NCBI GenBank assembly: GCA_026707585.1
Contig: JAPOWQ010000025.1
Coordinates: 1 to 64,000, forward strand
Direction: 5' to 3'
Origin: Chloroflexota bacterium
Lineage (GTDB): Bacteria > Chloroflexota > UBA11872
Length of the DNA stretch: 64,000 nt
Below, piece after piece: positions 43,386-52,845 of the stretch. The position numbers and the translations under genes are program-made. The notes under the pieces were generated by a model that worked only from the letters and a program-made list of their open reading frames with translations, searched no databases and had not been told where the DNA came from. Positions within the stretch are counted from its first letter, which is position 1, and every line of letters begins with the position of its first letter.

Positions 43386-44161
43386 GTACCAGCGCCATCA
43401 AAGCGGAAGCCCCGCCGTCCTACGGCGGCTTCGCCGCGATCTACGACGTCTGGCAGCGTCTGTACGGCCTCGAATACGCCATCCTTATCGCCCCACGAGT
43501 CAATCAGCAACTTGCCCACCACGTGGGGCGACCCGCCCGTTTGATTGATCTCGCCTGCGGTACCGGTACCCATACTCTCTTGCAGGCACACGGTGGCACG
43601 CAGGTCATCGGAGTCGACTTGTCCTCCGCCATGCTCCATCAAGCGCGCAGCCGCGCCGCCGGTCGCGACATCACCTTTCTGAACGCCGACATGCGCATCT
43701 TCGAGACTGTCCGCCCCGTCGATGCCGTCACTTGTCTCTACGCCAGCCTCAACCATCTACCGAATCTCGCCGACCTCGTCCGCACCTTCGACCGCGTCGC
43801 CACCCACCTACGCCCGGGCGGTGTCTTCGTCTTCGACCTCAACGCAGAGGTCGCCTTCCAAACCCTCTGGCGCGAGCCCGTAACCGAGCGCGCCCCCGGC
43901 TTCACCCTGCACCGTCGCTTCAAGTCCGAGGGCCCACAGACCACAATGCACCTCCGCATCGAACGTCCCGGCCAGCCACCCGTCCACGACAAGCTCACGG
44001 CGCGCTGGTTCCACGAAGCCGAAGTCCGCGCCGCCCTTTTCGAATCCGGGCTCATGCTTACCAACCTCACGCACTTCAACCCATTCCCCATCGTTCCCGG
44101 CAGCAAACTCAAACAGCTATGGACCGCCGTGCGTTCGACGTCGGACAGCTGGGCTGACTAG
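43364..44161 (+). CDS. Class I SAM-dependent methyltransferase
   Basis: A 265-residue methyltransferase with motif I LIDLACGTGTH, GVDLSSAML as the acidic second strand, and LNADMRIF, then FDRVATHLRPGGVFVFDLN. Two starts are possible: GTG 43364, inside the upstream gene, or CTG 43382, whose CTGA overlaps the upstream stop and gives an N-terminus STSAIK that looks more natural. The acceptor substrate is unknown. Confidence 0.83.
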   Translation: MAPGRCLSTSAIKAEAPPSYGGFAAIYDVWQRLYGLEYAILIAPRVNQQLAHHVGRPARLIDLACGTGTHTLLQAHGGTQVIGVDLSSAMLHQARSRAAGRDITFLNADMRIFETVRPVDAVTCLYASLNHLPNLADLVRTFDRVATHLRPGGVFVFDLNAEVAFQTLWREPVTERAPGFTLHRRFKSEGPQTTMHLRIERPGQPPVHDKLTARWFHEAEVRAALFESGLMLTNLTHFNPFPIVPGSKLKQLWTAVRSTSDSWAD

Positions 44162-44232
44162 CCTCTGCTGCGCCCGTCGCGGCGCACCGGCAGGCAGTAG
44201 CTCCCGTGTGGGAAAGTGGCCGCCGTCGCCCC

Positions 44233-44913
44233 TTAGAGCGGGCCTAGCTCCACATAGTCCGTCGGGTCCCGCGCACCTGCGTCCATAAACCCGCGCCGCC
44301 GCTCGCCGCACTTGCCGCACACCCCGCAGTGCCGCCCGTCCACCGGACTGGCGCAGGACAGTGCCTCCTCCACCGGCATGTCGACCCCGGCCCGCACCAC
44401 GTCCGCCTTGTGCATGGCGCCCAGCGGCGTTAGGACCGTGAAACTGGTGTCCATCGCCAGCCCTGCGGTTCGCTCCAGGCTGCGAAGGAAGTCAGGCGTG
44501 GCGTCGGGAAACGGATTGCTGGCCAGTAGCCCAATCGCCAGGTTTGGCGTTGCATGCACCCCGCCGTAGAGCGCCGCCGCCCCCAGCAGCAGCAAGTTGC
44601 GTCCTGGCAGGTACCAGGCATCATCCGGCTGCTGCGCGTCGGGCACATCGGATCCGCCCACGCTCCAGTGCGATCCGTAGAGGGCCCCAACATCCAGCTT
44701 CAGTTCCACGATTGGCCGGATGGCGGCCGCGTTCAACGCGCCGAAAAAACGCTCTAGCGCCGCCAGTTCCGCGTCTTCCCATCGCAGGCCCGCGCGCACG
44801 AACAGCGGCGTGACCTCGGCGTATTCGCGCGCCAGCAGGCCAGTCATGATGCAACTGTCCAGCCCGCTTACCAGCGCCGCCACGCGCGACGCGGCTGGCG
44901 CACGCTCAGCCAT
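44233..44913 (-). CDS. QueC-like 7-cyano-7-deazaguanine synthase family protein
   Basis: A 226-residue ATP-dependent amidoligase-like protein. The PP-loop is SGLDSCIMTG, one Gly shorter than the usual SGGxDS. The zinc site C-x8-C-x2-C-x2-C is intact (CASPVDGRHCGVCGKC). QueC converts 7-carboxy-7-deazaguanine to preQ0 in queuosine or archaeosine synthesis. It is divergent from a pteridine-reductase-like gene and a QueD-like gene, which supports a deazapurine or pterin role. The shortened PP-loop leaves exact function open. Confidence 0.78.
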   Translation of the reverse strand: MAERAPAASRVAALVSGLDSCIMTGLLAREYAEVTPLFVRAGLRWEDAELAALERFFGALNAAAIRPIVELKLDVGALYGSHWSVGGSDVPDAQQPDDAWYLPGRNLLLLGAAALYGGVHATPNLAIGLLASNPFPDATPDFLRSLERTAGLAMDTSFTVLTPLGAMHKADVVRAGVDMPVEEALSCASPVDGRHCGVCGKCGERRRGFMDAGARDPTDYVELGPL

Positions 44914-45014
44914 GCATTCCCCGTTGAAATCGCCGCAGCCCGGCAACCCGTCGCAGCGTACGATGTAACCGCGAGGGTGGTCGGCCAGCGGCCGCCAATC
45001 GAAGGCAGGAGTTC

Positions 45015-45749
45015 ATGATCCTCAAGGGCGCAACTGTTGTCGTAACCGGCGGTGCGCGCCGCGTCGGGCGCCATGTCGCCACCCGGCTGGCCGAGCGTGG
45101 CGCCAACATCGTCGTCAACTTCCGCACCTCGGCCGACGAGGCTCGCGAGGCGGTGGAGGACTTCACCGCCCTCGGCGTCGGCTCGCTGGCCATCCAAGCC
45201 GACGTTTCGACAAGAGAGGGTGTCGAGCGCATCCGCGACGCCGCCATCAAGCGCTTCGGCGGCGTCGACGTTCTCCTCAACAACGCCTCCATATACTTCG
45301 AGACCCCGCTCGATGACCTCACCGAAGCCGACTTCGACCGCAACATCGCCGTCAACCTTAAGGGCCCCTATCTCGGCTGCTGGCTCTTTGGCCTGCACAT
45401 GCGTGACCGCGGCCGCGGCAAAATCATCAACATCGCCGACTGGGCAGTCGACCGCCCCTACGTCAACTACGCCCCCTACTTCGTGGCCAAGGGCGGCATC
45501 GTCACCCTCACCCGCGTCTTCGCCAAGGAGCTCGCTCCCACCGTCATGGTCAACGCCATCGCCCCGGGGCCCATCCTCATGCCCGCCGACTTCAGCCAGG
45601 AAACCATCGACGCCGTGGCCGCCGCCACCCCGCTCGGCCGCATTGGCCATCCCGAAGACATCGCCCAGACCGTCCGCTACCTCGTCGAAGCCACCGACTT
45701 CGTTACCGGCGCCGTGATCCCGGTCGACGGCGGCCGCACGGTCTCCTGA
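45015..45749 (+). CDS. SDR oxidoreductase, pteridine reductase-like
   Basis: A 244-residue short-chain reductase with cofactor motif TGGARRVGRH (residues 11-20) instead of TGxxxGxG, and NNAS. The catalytic set is Asp142-Tyr155-Lys159 (ADWAVDRPYVNYAPYFVAK): Asp replaces the usual Ser with 13- and 4-residue spacing, as in pteridine reductase PTR1. TGGARR-type starts are also typical of PTR1/FolM. It lies 16 bases before a 6-pyruvoyl/carboxy-tetrahydropterin synthase gene, so reduction of a pterin or deazapurine is likely. Confidence 0.82.
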   Translation: MILKGATVVVTGGARRVGRHVATRLAERGANIVVNFRTSADEAREAVEDFTALGVGSLAIQADVSTREGVERIRDAAIKRFGGVDVLLNNASIYFETPLDDLTEADFDRNIAVNLKGPYLGCWLFGLHMRDRGRGKIINIADWAVDRPYVNYAPYFVAKGGIVTLTRVFAKELAPTVMVNAIAPGPILMPADFSQETIDAVAAATPLGRIGHPEDIAQTVRYLVEATDFVTGAVIPVDGGRTVS

Positions 45750-45765
45750 CAGGAGAGTCCCCGTC

Positions 45766-46260
45766 ATGTACGAAATCGTCAAACACATCGACTTCTGCTT
45801 CGGCCACCGCCTCATCGATTACCTGGGCAAATGCAACCAGCCCCACGGACACAACGGGCGAGTCGAGATCCGCTTGGCTTCCGACACCCTCGACGAGATG
45901 GGCATGGTCGCCGACTTCCGCGACGTCCGCCGCAGCATGCAGGCCTGGATCGACGAGCATCTGGACCACCGCATGATCCTGCGCCGCGACGACCCGTTGG
46001 TGGAAGCCATCGAAGCCCTCGGCCAGCACGCGTACGTCATCGACGACAACCCCACCACCGAGAACCTCGCCCGCCTCGTCTACGAGCAGACCGAAGCCCT
46101 CGGCTTCCCCGTTATCGCCGTCACCCTCTGGGAAACCCCGGACTCCCACGCCACCTACGCCCCGACCCCCGTCACCGCCACCGCCAACGGACAGCCAGCC
46201 ACTCAACGGGCTTTCGGTTCGCCGACGCATCGGGCGGCCTCTGACTCCCTGCCGCTCTAA
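45766..46260 (+). CDS. queD: 6-carboxy-/6-pyruvoyl-tetrahydropterin synthase family (QueD-like)
   Basis: A 164-residue T-fold enzyme. Zinc His residues are H14 (FGHRL), H27 and H29 (CNQPHGHNG); Cys23 is the catalytic Cys. DFRDVRR, DHRMIL and PTTENLA match the family. It turns dihydroneopterin triphosphate into 6-carboxy- or 6-pyruvoyl-tetrahydropterin. AGGAGA precedes the ATG. The C-terminal roughly 35 residues (Thr/Ala/Pro-rich) extend beyond the fold. Confidence 0.9.
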   Translation: MYEIVKHIDFCFGHRLIDYLGKCNQPHGHNGRVEIRLASDTLDEMGMVADFRDVRRSMQAWIDEHLDHRMILRRDDPLVEAIEALGQHAYVIDDNPTTENLARLVYEQTEALGFPVIAVTLWETPDSHATYAPTPVTATANGQPATQRAFGSPTHRAASDSLPL

Positions 46261-46800
46261 GGGGCATCTGCACAACTGAGACCTGCGCCGCGTGGACGTG
46301 TGATTGGGCGGCGAACGTCAGCCAGAAGGCTGCGCCGGCTGCAGCCACGCCCTCACGTCTCGGGGCTGTCAGGCGTTCTCTCGGGATTTCCGCCCGCTGC
46401 CAGAGTGCGGATCCTCGGTGAGCTACCAGCCGGCGCCTGTCCGCGAGCGGCGCGGTGCCTCAATCCTTGTACGGCCGCATATCGGCAGGCACGACGTCGC
46501 AACTGTCGGCTAGGGCGCAGCTCTGGGATCCAGCCGCGCGTTGCAGCCGACCTGAGGGACGAGACGGATGCACGAACGAGGCGTCCCCCGTTGGCCGATG
46601 TGCAGGCTGTCCCCTCGAAAATCCCATCGCCCACATAGTGCGCGCTAGGCGCAATTGCGCACACGCCTCACGATCTCACGGAGATAGCGGTTGAACCGTG
46701 GCCCGTACCTGATCCGGGATGAGGGGTTCTGCTACGCACAGGTCGAGACGCTCCGCTCGGCACCAGACGTTCGTCTCTTGTTCGGCTAAGATGCAGGAAT
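46261..46800. other. 540-base intergenic region, no gene
   Basis: Lower in coding character than its neighbours and without a convincing frame. One short inverted repeat, GTGCGC (46638-46643) with GCGCAC (46657-46662), is present. The promoter for the helicase gene must lie near 46760-46790, but no strong boxes stand out. The region may be decayed sequence. Confidence 0.4.
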
Positions 46801-49800
46801 ATGTCCTTGGCTGATCCGGCCTCCGCGACACATGAGGCCACTCCCTTGGCGTTCCACCCCCTCGTGGCCGGCTGGTTCGACGCCACCTTCAAGGCCCCCA
46901 CCGACGCCCAGACCGCCGCCTGGCCCGCCATCCGCTCCGGCCGCGACACCCTTGTCGCCGCCCCCACCGGCTCCGGCAAAACCCTTGCCGCCTTCCTCAT
47001 CGGCATCGACCAGCTCATCCGCCGCGGCCAGCAACAGGGCCTCGACCCCGTCACCCGCATCGTCTACATCTCGCCCCTCAAGGCCCTCGGCCACGACATC
47101 GAGCGCAATCTCCAGGCCCCCCTCGCCGCCATCCGCGAACTCGCCGAGGAGCGTGGTGTCGAGCTTCCCGACATCCGCGTCGGCCTCCGCACCGGCGACA
47201 CCAAGCCATCCCGCCGCCGCACCCTCGTTACCCGCCCGCCCCACATCCTCATCACCACCCCCGAGTCCTTCTACCTGATGCTCACCTCCCAGCGGGCCCG
47301 CGAGACCCTGCGCCAGGTCGAGACCGTCATCGTCGACGAGATTCACGCCCTCGCCCGCGACCGCCGCGGCAGCCACCTCTCGCTGTCACTGGAGCGCCTC
47401 AATCACATCTCCCGCCGCCGCCCGCAGCGCGTCGGCCTCTCCGCCACCCAGCGCCCCATCCAGGAACTCGCCGCCTTTCTCACCGGCGCCGACGAGCAGG
47501 GCGATGCGCGCTCCTGCTTCACTGTCGACCTCGGGCACCAGCGCGACCTGGACCTGGCCGTCGAGACGCCCCCCTCGGATCTCGAAGCCGTCGCCCCCCG
47601 CGAGCAGTGGGACGACGTCTACAACCGCCTCGCAGACCTCATCGTCCAACACCACACCACCCTCGTCTTCGTCAACACCCGCGCCCTGGCCGAGCGCGTC
47701 TCCCACAACCTGCGCGACCGTCTCGGCGAGGAAGGCGTGGCCAGCCACCACGGCAGCCTCTCCCGCGAACGCCGCCTGCACGTCGAACAGCAGCTCAAGG
47801 ACGGCCGGCTCAAGGCCCTTGTCGCCACCGCGTCCCTTGAGCTCGGTATCGATATCGGCAGCATCGACCTCGTCTGCCAGATCGGCTCGCCGCGCAGCAT
47901 CGCCGTCTTCCTGCAACGCATCGGCCGCTCCGGCCACGCCCTCGGCCTCCGCCCCAAGGGGCGTCTGTTTCCGACCACCCGCGACGAACTGGTCGAGAGC
48001 GCCGCTCTCATGCGCGCCGTCCGCGCCGGCGAACTCGACCGAATCGTCCAGCTCGTCGCCCCGCTTGACGTCCTCGCCCAGCAAATCGTCGCCGAGGCCG
48101 CCTGCGAGGACTGGCAACTCGACGACCTCTTCAACCTATTCCGCGGGGCCACTCCCTTCCGGTCCCTGACCCGCGAGGCCTATCTTGAAATCGTCGACAT
48201 GCTCGCCACCGGCATCGGCGACGGCGGCGGGCGCGCCGCGCCCCTGATCCACTTCGACCGCATCAACAACGTCATCCGCGGCCGCCGCGCCGCCCGCCTC
48301 ACGGCCCTGCAAAACGGCGGCACCATCCCCGAACTCGGCGACTTCCGCGTCGTCGCCGAACCCGATGAGACCTTCGTCGGCTCCGTCAACGAAGACTTCG
48401 CCATCGAGAGCATCGCCGGCGACATCTTTCTGCTTGGCAACACCTCCTGGCAGATCCGCCGCGTCGCCCAGAACACCGTCCGCGTCATCGATGCTCAGGG
48501 CGCGCCGCCCACCATCCCGTTCTGGCTCGGCGAAGCCCCCGGCCGCACCATCGAGCTCTCCCAGGCCGTCGGCCGCCTCCGCCGCGACGTAGCCGACCGC
48601 CTTACCGACCCGGCCCTGGTCGACTGGCTGCAAGCCGAGTGCAACGTCGCCGACCTCGGCGCCCACCAGGTCGCCGACTACCTGCGCGCCTCCCACGACG
48701 GCCTGCGCGTCATGCCGTCGGACCATGACGTGGTCTTCGAACGCTTCTTCGACGACTCCGGCGGCATGCAACTGGTCGTCCACGCCCCCTTCGGCCAGCG
48801 CATCAACCGCGCCTGGGGTCTGGCCCTGCGTAAGCGCTTCTGCGTCCGCTTCGACTTCGAACTCCAGGCCGCCGCCAACGACGACGCCATCCTCCTCTCC
48901 CTCGGCCCCCAGCACGCCTTCCCGCTCGAGGAAGCTTTCCGCTACGTCACCCCTGCGAACGCGCTCAAGTCCGTCGAACAGTCCATCCTCTACACCCCCA
49001 TGTTCCCCACCCGCTGGCGCTGGAACCTCACCCGCGCTCTCGCCGTCCCCCGCCTGCGCGGCGGCAAGAAAGTCCCGCCCAACATCCAGCGCATGCGCTC
49101 CGACGACCTTATGGCAGCCGTATTCCCCGAGCAGATCGGCTGCCAGGAGAACGTCCACGGTCCCCTGGTTCCCCCCGACCACCCACTCATCCGCCAGACC
49201 CTCGACGACTGTCTCTACGAGGCCATGGACGTTCGCGGGCTGGAGAAGGTGCTGCAGCGCATCGACGACGGCGCGATCACCCTCCACGCCCGCGACACCA
49301 CCGAGCCGTCGCCCCTCGCCCATGAAATCCTCAACGGCCGCCCCTACACCTTCCTCGACGACGCTCCCCTCGAAGAGCGCCGCTCACGCGCCGTGGCCAC
49401 CCGCCGTGCCCTCCCCGAAAGCGCCCGCGACCTCGGTCGCCTCGACCCGGCCGCCATCGAGCGCGTGGTCGAAGAAGCCTGGCCCCAACCCCGCGACGCC
49501 GAGGAAGTCCATGACGCCCTTCTCGCCCTCGTCGCCATCGACGCCACCGTCGTCGCCAATTGGAAGCGCTGGCTCGAGGAACTCCAGGGCCACGGTCGTA
49601 CCGCCAGGTGCGAGGTCGACGGACGCACGCTCTGGTTCGCCGCGGAGAACGTGGAAGTCTTGCGCGCTCTCTTCGGTGCTGACGCTGTGCCCAACCTGGC
49701 GCTCCCCTCCGGCGTGGCTATCCAGGTAGCCGACCGCGAAGAGGCCCGCCGCCTGCTGCTGCGCGGACACACCGAGGTCTGCGGCCCAACTACTCCCGAC

Positions 49801-51063
49801 GAACTTGCCGCTCGCTGCGGCCTCACTCCCAAGGATGTCGCCCGCGGCCTGATGCAGCTTCAAGTCAGCGGATTCATCCTCCCCGGCCACTTCCGCGCCC
49901 CCAACGTCGAGGACGTCTGCGACCGCCGCCTCCTCGCCCGCATCCACCGCCTCACCCTCGACCGTCTGCGCCGCGAAATCGAGCCGGTCGCTGTCCGCGA
50001 CTTCATGCGTTTCCTTATCCGCTGGCAGCATGCCGACCCCGGCCACACCCTCTACGGCAAGACCGGCCTGCGGCGCGCCATCCAGCGCCTGCAGGGATTC
50101 GAACTCCCGGCCGCCGCCTGGGAGGGCGCGGTCCTCCCTGCCCGCGTCCGCGGCTTTCGCACCCAGTGGCTCGACGAACTCTGCCTCGCCGGCGACGTCG
50201 TCTGGGGCCGCCTCAGCGAACGCAACTCCGACCCCGACCGCCGCAGCGCGCCGGCAACCCGAGCCACCCCCGTCACCCTCGGCCTCCGCGGCGACTTTGA
50301 CCTGCTCCTCCAGGCCGCGCGCTGGCGCAACGGCGGCGTGGACACGGAAGCCGAGCCACCTGAACTCGCTGGCGCCGCCCGCTCCATCGACGCCCTTCTA
50401 CAGGAAAGCGGCGCCCTCTTCTTCGAGCAGATCGTCATTCGCACCCGGCGCCTGGCCGCCGATGTCGAGGACGGATTACGCGATCTGATCGCCGCCGGCC
50501 GCGTCACCTCCGACGGCTACGAAGGCCTTCGCGCCATCGCCTCCGGCTGGTCCAGCACCGGCCGACGCCGCTGGCGCCACACCCGCCGCGCCGGCCGCTT
50601 CGCCGTCGGCGGACCCCCGGGCCGCTGGTCGATCCTCCAGCCGCCCGCCGCTGGCATCGACGCCGACGAGGTCGCCGAAGCCGTCGCCGCCACCCTCCTC
50701 GACCGCTACGGCGTCGTGTTCCGCGATGTCGTGCGCCGCGAGAGTTTTCGCCTCCCCTGGCGCGACGTGCTCCGAGCGCTGCGGCGCCTTGAAGCTCGCG
50801 GTGACGTCCGCGGCGGCCGCTTCGTGGCGGGCTTCGCCGGCGAACAGTTCGCACTTCCTGACGCCGTCAACGCCCTCCGCCGCGCCCGCCGCGATCAGGA
50901 CTCCGGCGAAACGCTCCGCTTGGCCGCCGTCGATCCCCTAAACCTCACCGGCGTCATCACCCCCGACGCCCGCGTCCCGGCCCAACCCGGGCGCCAGCTC
51001 ACCCTCGTCAACGGCTGGCCCCCACTCCCCGACCCCGGCGCCGCCGAAGCCGCCGCCAGCTAG
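46801..51063 (+). CDS. lhr: Lhr-family ATP-dependent helicase, full length
   Basis: A 1420-residue SF2 helicase of the long Lhr type, a 3'-5' DNA translocase implicated in repair. Walker A PTGSGKT is at residues 55-61, DEIH near 180, SATQRP for motif III, TLVFVNTRALAE and the motif VI region LQRIGRSGHA. After the winged-helix and Lhr-specific beta domain (to about residue 860), the large C-terminal region found only in full-length Lhr continues to the end. No partner nuclease gene lies alongside. Confidence 0.93.
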   Translation: MSLADPASATHEATPLAFHPLVAGWFDATFKAPTDAQTAAWPAIRSGRDTLVAAPTGSGKTLAAFLIGIDQLIRRGQQQGLDPVTRIVYISPLKALGHDIERNLQAPLAAIRELAEERGVELPDIRVGLRTGDTKPSRRRTLVTRPPHILITTPESFYLMLTSQRARETLRQVETVIVDEIHALARDRRGSHLSLSLERLNHISRRRPQRVGLSATQRPIQELAAFLTGADEQGDARSCFTVDLGHQRDLDLAVETPPSDLEAVAPREQWDDVYNRLADLIVQHHTTLVFVNTRALAERVSHNLRDRLGEEGVASHHGSLSRERRLHVEQQLKDGRLKALVATASLELGIDIGSIDLVCQIGSPRSIAVFLQRIGRSGHALGLRPKGRLFPTTRDELVESAALMRAVRAGELDRIVQLVAPLDVLAQQIVAEAACEDWQLDDLFNLFRGATPFRSLTREAYLEIVDMLATGIGDGGGRAAPLIHFDRINNVIRGRRAARLTALQNGGTIPELGDFRVVAEPDETFVGSVNEDFAIESIAGDIFLLGNTSWQIRRVAQNTVRVIDAQGAPPTIPFWLGEAPGRTIELSQAVGRLRRDVADRLTDPALVDWLQAECNVADLGAHQVADYLRASHDGLRVMPSDHDVVFERFFDDSGGMQLVVHAPFGQRINRAWGLALRKRFCVRFDFELQAAANDDAILLSLGPQHAFPLEEAFRYVTPANALKSVEQSILYTPMFPTRWRWNLTRALAVPRLRGGKKVPPNIQRMRSDDLMAAVFPEQIGCQENVHGPLVPPDHPLIRQTLDDCLYEAMDVRGLEKVLQRIDDGAITLHARDTTEPSPLAHEILNGRPYTFLDDAPLEERRSRAVATRRALPESARDLGRLDPAAIERVVEEAWPQPRDAEEVHDALLALVAIDATVVANWKRWLEELQGHGRTARCEVDGRTLWFAAENVEVLRALFGADAVPNLALPSGVAIQVADREEARRLLLRGHTEVCGPTTPDELAARCGLTPKDVARGLMQLQVSGFILPGHFRAPNVEDVCDRRLLARIHRLTLDRLRREIEPVAVRDFMRFLIRWQHADPGHTLYGKTGLRRAIQRLQGFELPAAAWEGAVLPARVRGFRTQWLDELCLAGDVVWGRLSERNSDPDRRSAPATRATPVTLGLRGDFDLLLQAARWRNGGVDTEAEPPELAGAARSIDALLQESGALFFEQIVIRTRRLAADVEDGLRDLIAAGRVTSDGYEGLRAIASGWSSTGRRRWRHTRRAGRFAVGGPPGRWSILQPPAAGIDADEVAEAVAATLLDRYGVVFRDVVRRESFRLPWRDVLRALRRLEARGDVRGGRFVAGFAGEQFALPDAVNALRRARRDQDSGETLRLAAVDPLNLTGVITPDARVPAQPGRQLTLVNGWPPLPDPGAAEAAAS

Positions 51064-51066
51064 GCC

Positions 51067-52077
51067 TTAGTGGTGGTGCCCGTTCGCGTAGTGCGCCGCC
51101 AGCAGGTCCTCGCCCCAGTCGCCCACATAGCTCCGCATCACCGAGTGAATGTGGTTCGCCTCGTTCTGCGTGTTGTCGTACTCGATCACGAAGGAGGGCC
51201 CGGCTAGCGCGTAGTAATGCCCCGCGCCCCGGGCTTCCGGACCGGCCCACAGGAACCGGACCTCATCCAGCCCGTCCTGCTCGATCTTGCGCCACTCGTT
51301 AGCTGCCAGATCCGCAGCCTTCCGCTTGACATAGTGTCGAAGCAGCCCAATCAGCCCATCCCGCTGCCCGTCCCGCAACTCCGCCAGAGTGATTCCCCCA
51401 ACGGGAATCTCGTCAGGGTCGGCAACTCGATAGTTCTTCGTCAGAATGTCATCCGGCGCAACCGGATCCACAATCGCCAGCGCCTTCTGCTCGGAATCCA
51501 GCCGACCCAGCAGCTCGCGCGCCAAATCCTCTTCCTCGGCTAGCGTTCGCACGCCCTTATGCTTGCCGTGCCGAACCTCCGCCGGATTCGCGCCCAGGAA
51601 CAGCGGCAGCACCGACACGTAGGTATTGGCTATCACGGTGGCATGGATCCCAATGTGGTGCCCGCCGGCCCGCCAGCCCCAGGGCGCCTCGCCGCCGGGT
51701 TCCCCAAACACACTGAAGTAGTAGATCTCCGGGTCGCGCAGCCAGTGCATGCGCGAGTTCTGAATGCCTTCCCACTCGTCCAGGATGGCCTCCAACTCGA
51801 TAATCTCCCTGGCCTTCTCCGCTCCGTGCGAGCTCAGCGCCGTGTTCATCATTCGGAACGCCGCCGCGCGCTGAGCTGCAGTCATCTCCTTCAGCCGCAG
51901 CCCATTGCGCTCCACGGGTGTGTAGTGCCACAGGTAGCGCTCGCCGCCCTCGAAGAGGAACATCGCAACGTCCCGTTGAGCGACGTCCAGCGAATCAACA
52001 AACACCTGAGCCGCATCGGCCATCTCGGCAGCAACGGCTACGGCGCGCGAGGCCGTGGTGATGTCCATCGTCGTCAT
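51067..52077 (-). CDS. DUF3500-family protein
   Basis: A 336-residue protein with the DUF3500 pattern: RYLWHYTPVERNGLRLKEM, YYFSVFGEPG, GWRAGGHHIGIHATV, FLGANPAEVRHG, LAEEEDLARELL, and HIHSVMRSYVGDWG near the end with a His-rich tail. Several conserved His and Glu residues suggest metal binding. Biochemical function of the family is unknown. GAGGGAG lies about ten bases before the ATG. It follows the DUF2461 gene by 33 bases. Confidence 0.85.
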   Translation of the reverse strand: MTTMDITTASRAVAVAAEMADAAQVFVDSLDVAQRDVAMFLFEGGERYLWHYTPVERNGLRLKEMTAAQRAAAFRMMNTALSSHGAEKAREIIELEAILDEWEGIQNSRMHWLRDPEIYYFSVFGEPGGEAPWGWRAGGHHIGIHATVIANTYVSVLPLFLGANPAEVRHGKHKGVRTLAEEEDLARELLGRLDSEQKALAIVDPVAPDDILTKNYRVADPDEIPVGGITLAELRDGQRDGLIGLLRHYVKRKAADLAANEWRKIEQDGLDEVRFLWAGPEARGAGHYYALAGPSFVIEYDNTQNEANHIHSVMRSYVGDWGEDLLAAHYANGHHH

Positions 52078-52110
52078 CGGAGCACGCTCCCTCTCGCCGC
52101 CGTCGGCCCG

Positions 52111-52800
52111 CTACCAGTCATACAGGTCAAGTATCCAACGCTGCACCGGTGAAAGCTTGCGGCAGCGCTCGGCGCAGTACTCCACGAAGTCGACTGTATG
52201 CACCTGTGACGGCAACGGACCATCGATCCACGCGTGCAGCGCGTTGTACCGCAGCAAGTCGGCCCGTGGATGATCCGGCGCGAACCCGCGTGGCACCCGC
52301 TTGTAGTGCTCCCCGCCCACCTCGCCGCCGGCCTCTCGCACCTGCGCAAGCGCGCATTCCAGCGCCGCCCCACGACGGTCGTCCGCCACCGCTGCTCGAA
52401 AGGCCTGCAACGGTTCCTTGTCAAACCGATACCGTCCGGCCCCGACCTTCAGGCGATCCGGCTCAAGCCTGAGAAAGTAGCCAGGGCAGTCTCGGCTGTG
52501 CCGATTCCCCTGCCAGAACCACATATCGAAGTGGCTCTTGTACGGCCGCTTGTCCCGGCTGAACCGGGTGTCGCGATGGATGCGAAAGATCGACCCGCTT
52601 ACTCGCGGCTCGGCGTGAATCCCTTGAGCGAACTCCGATAGCGCCATGCCCATCCCCACGACAAACAGCCGCGCGGGCCCCAGCAGCCCCTTGTCATATC
52701 CGCGCCGGTTGGCCTCGAACCACGGCTTGCTGTTGTTGTCGGCAAGGTCTCGGAGAAAGTCAAAACCCTCGGGCGGGAACCCCGCGAAGGAATCCGACAT
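52111..52800 (-). CDS. DUF2461 (TIGR02453) family protein
   Basis: A 229-residue protein with the DUF2461 signatures FLRDLADNNSKPWFEANR, SIFRIHRDTRFSRDKRPYK, FLRLEPDRLKVGAGRY and CAERCRKLSPVQRWI. Function of the family is not established. I chose ATG 52800, which gives the usual MSDSFAGFPPEGFDFL start. It lies in a minus-strand run between an MFS transporter and DUF3500. Confidence 0.85.
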   Translation of the reverse strand: MSDSFAGFPPEGFDFLRDLADNNSKPWFEANRRGYDKGLLGPARLFVVGMGMALSEFAQGIHAEPRVSGSIFRIHRDTRFSRDKRPYKSHFDMWFWQGNRHSRDCPGYFLRLEPDRLKVGAGRYRFDKEPLQAFRAAVADDRRGAALECALAQVREAGGEVGGEHYKRVPRGFAPDHPRADLLRYNALHAWIDGPLPSQVHTVDFVEYCAERCRKLSPVQRWILDLYDW

Positions 52801-52845
52801 CCAGAAGCTCCGGGAGCCCACCAGGAGTCACGTTACCAACTCCGA

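Noticed and set aside
47386-49323. Two long minus-strand open frames opposite lhr
   Set aside because: Antisense shadows of the helicase gene with no recognisable motifs.
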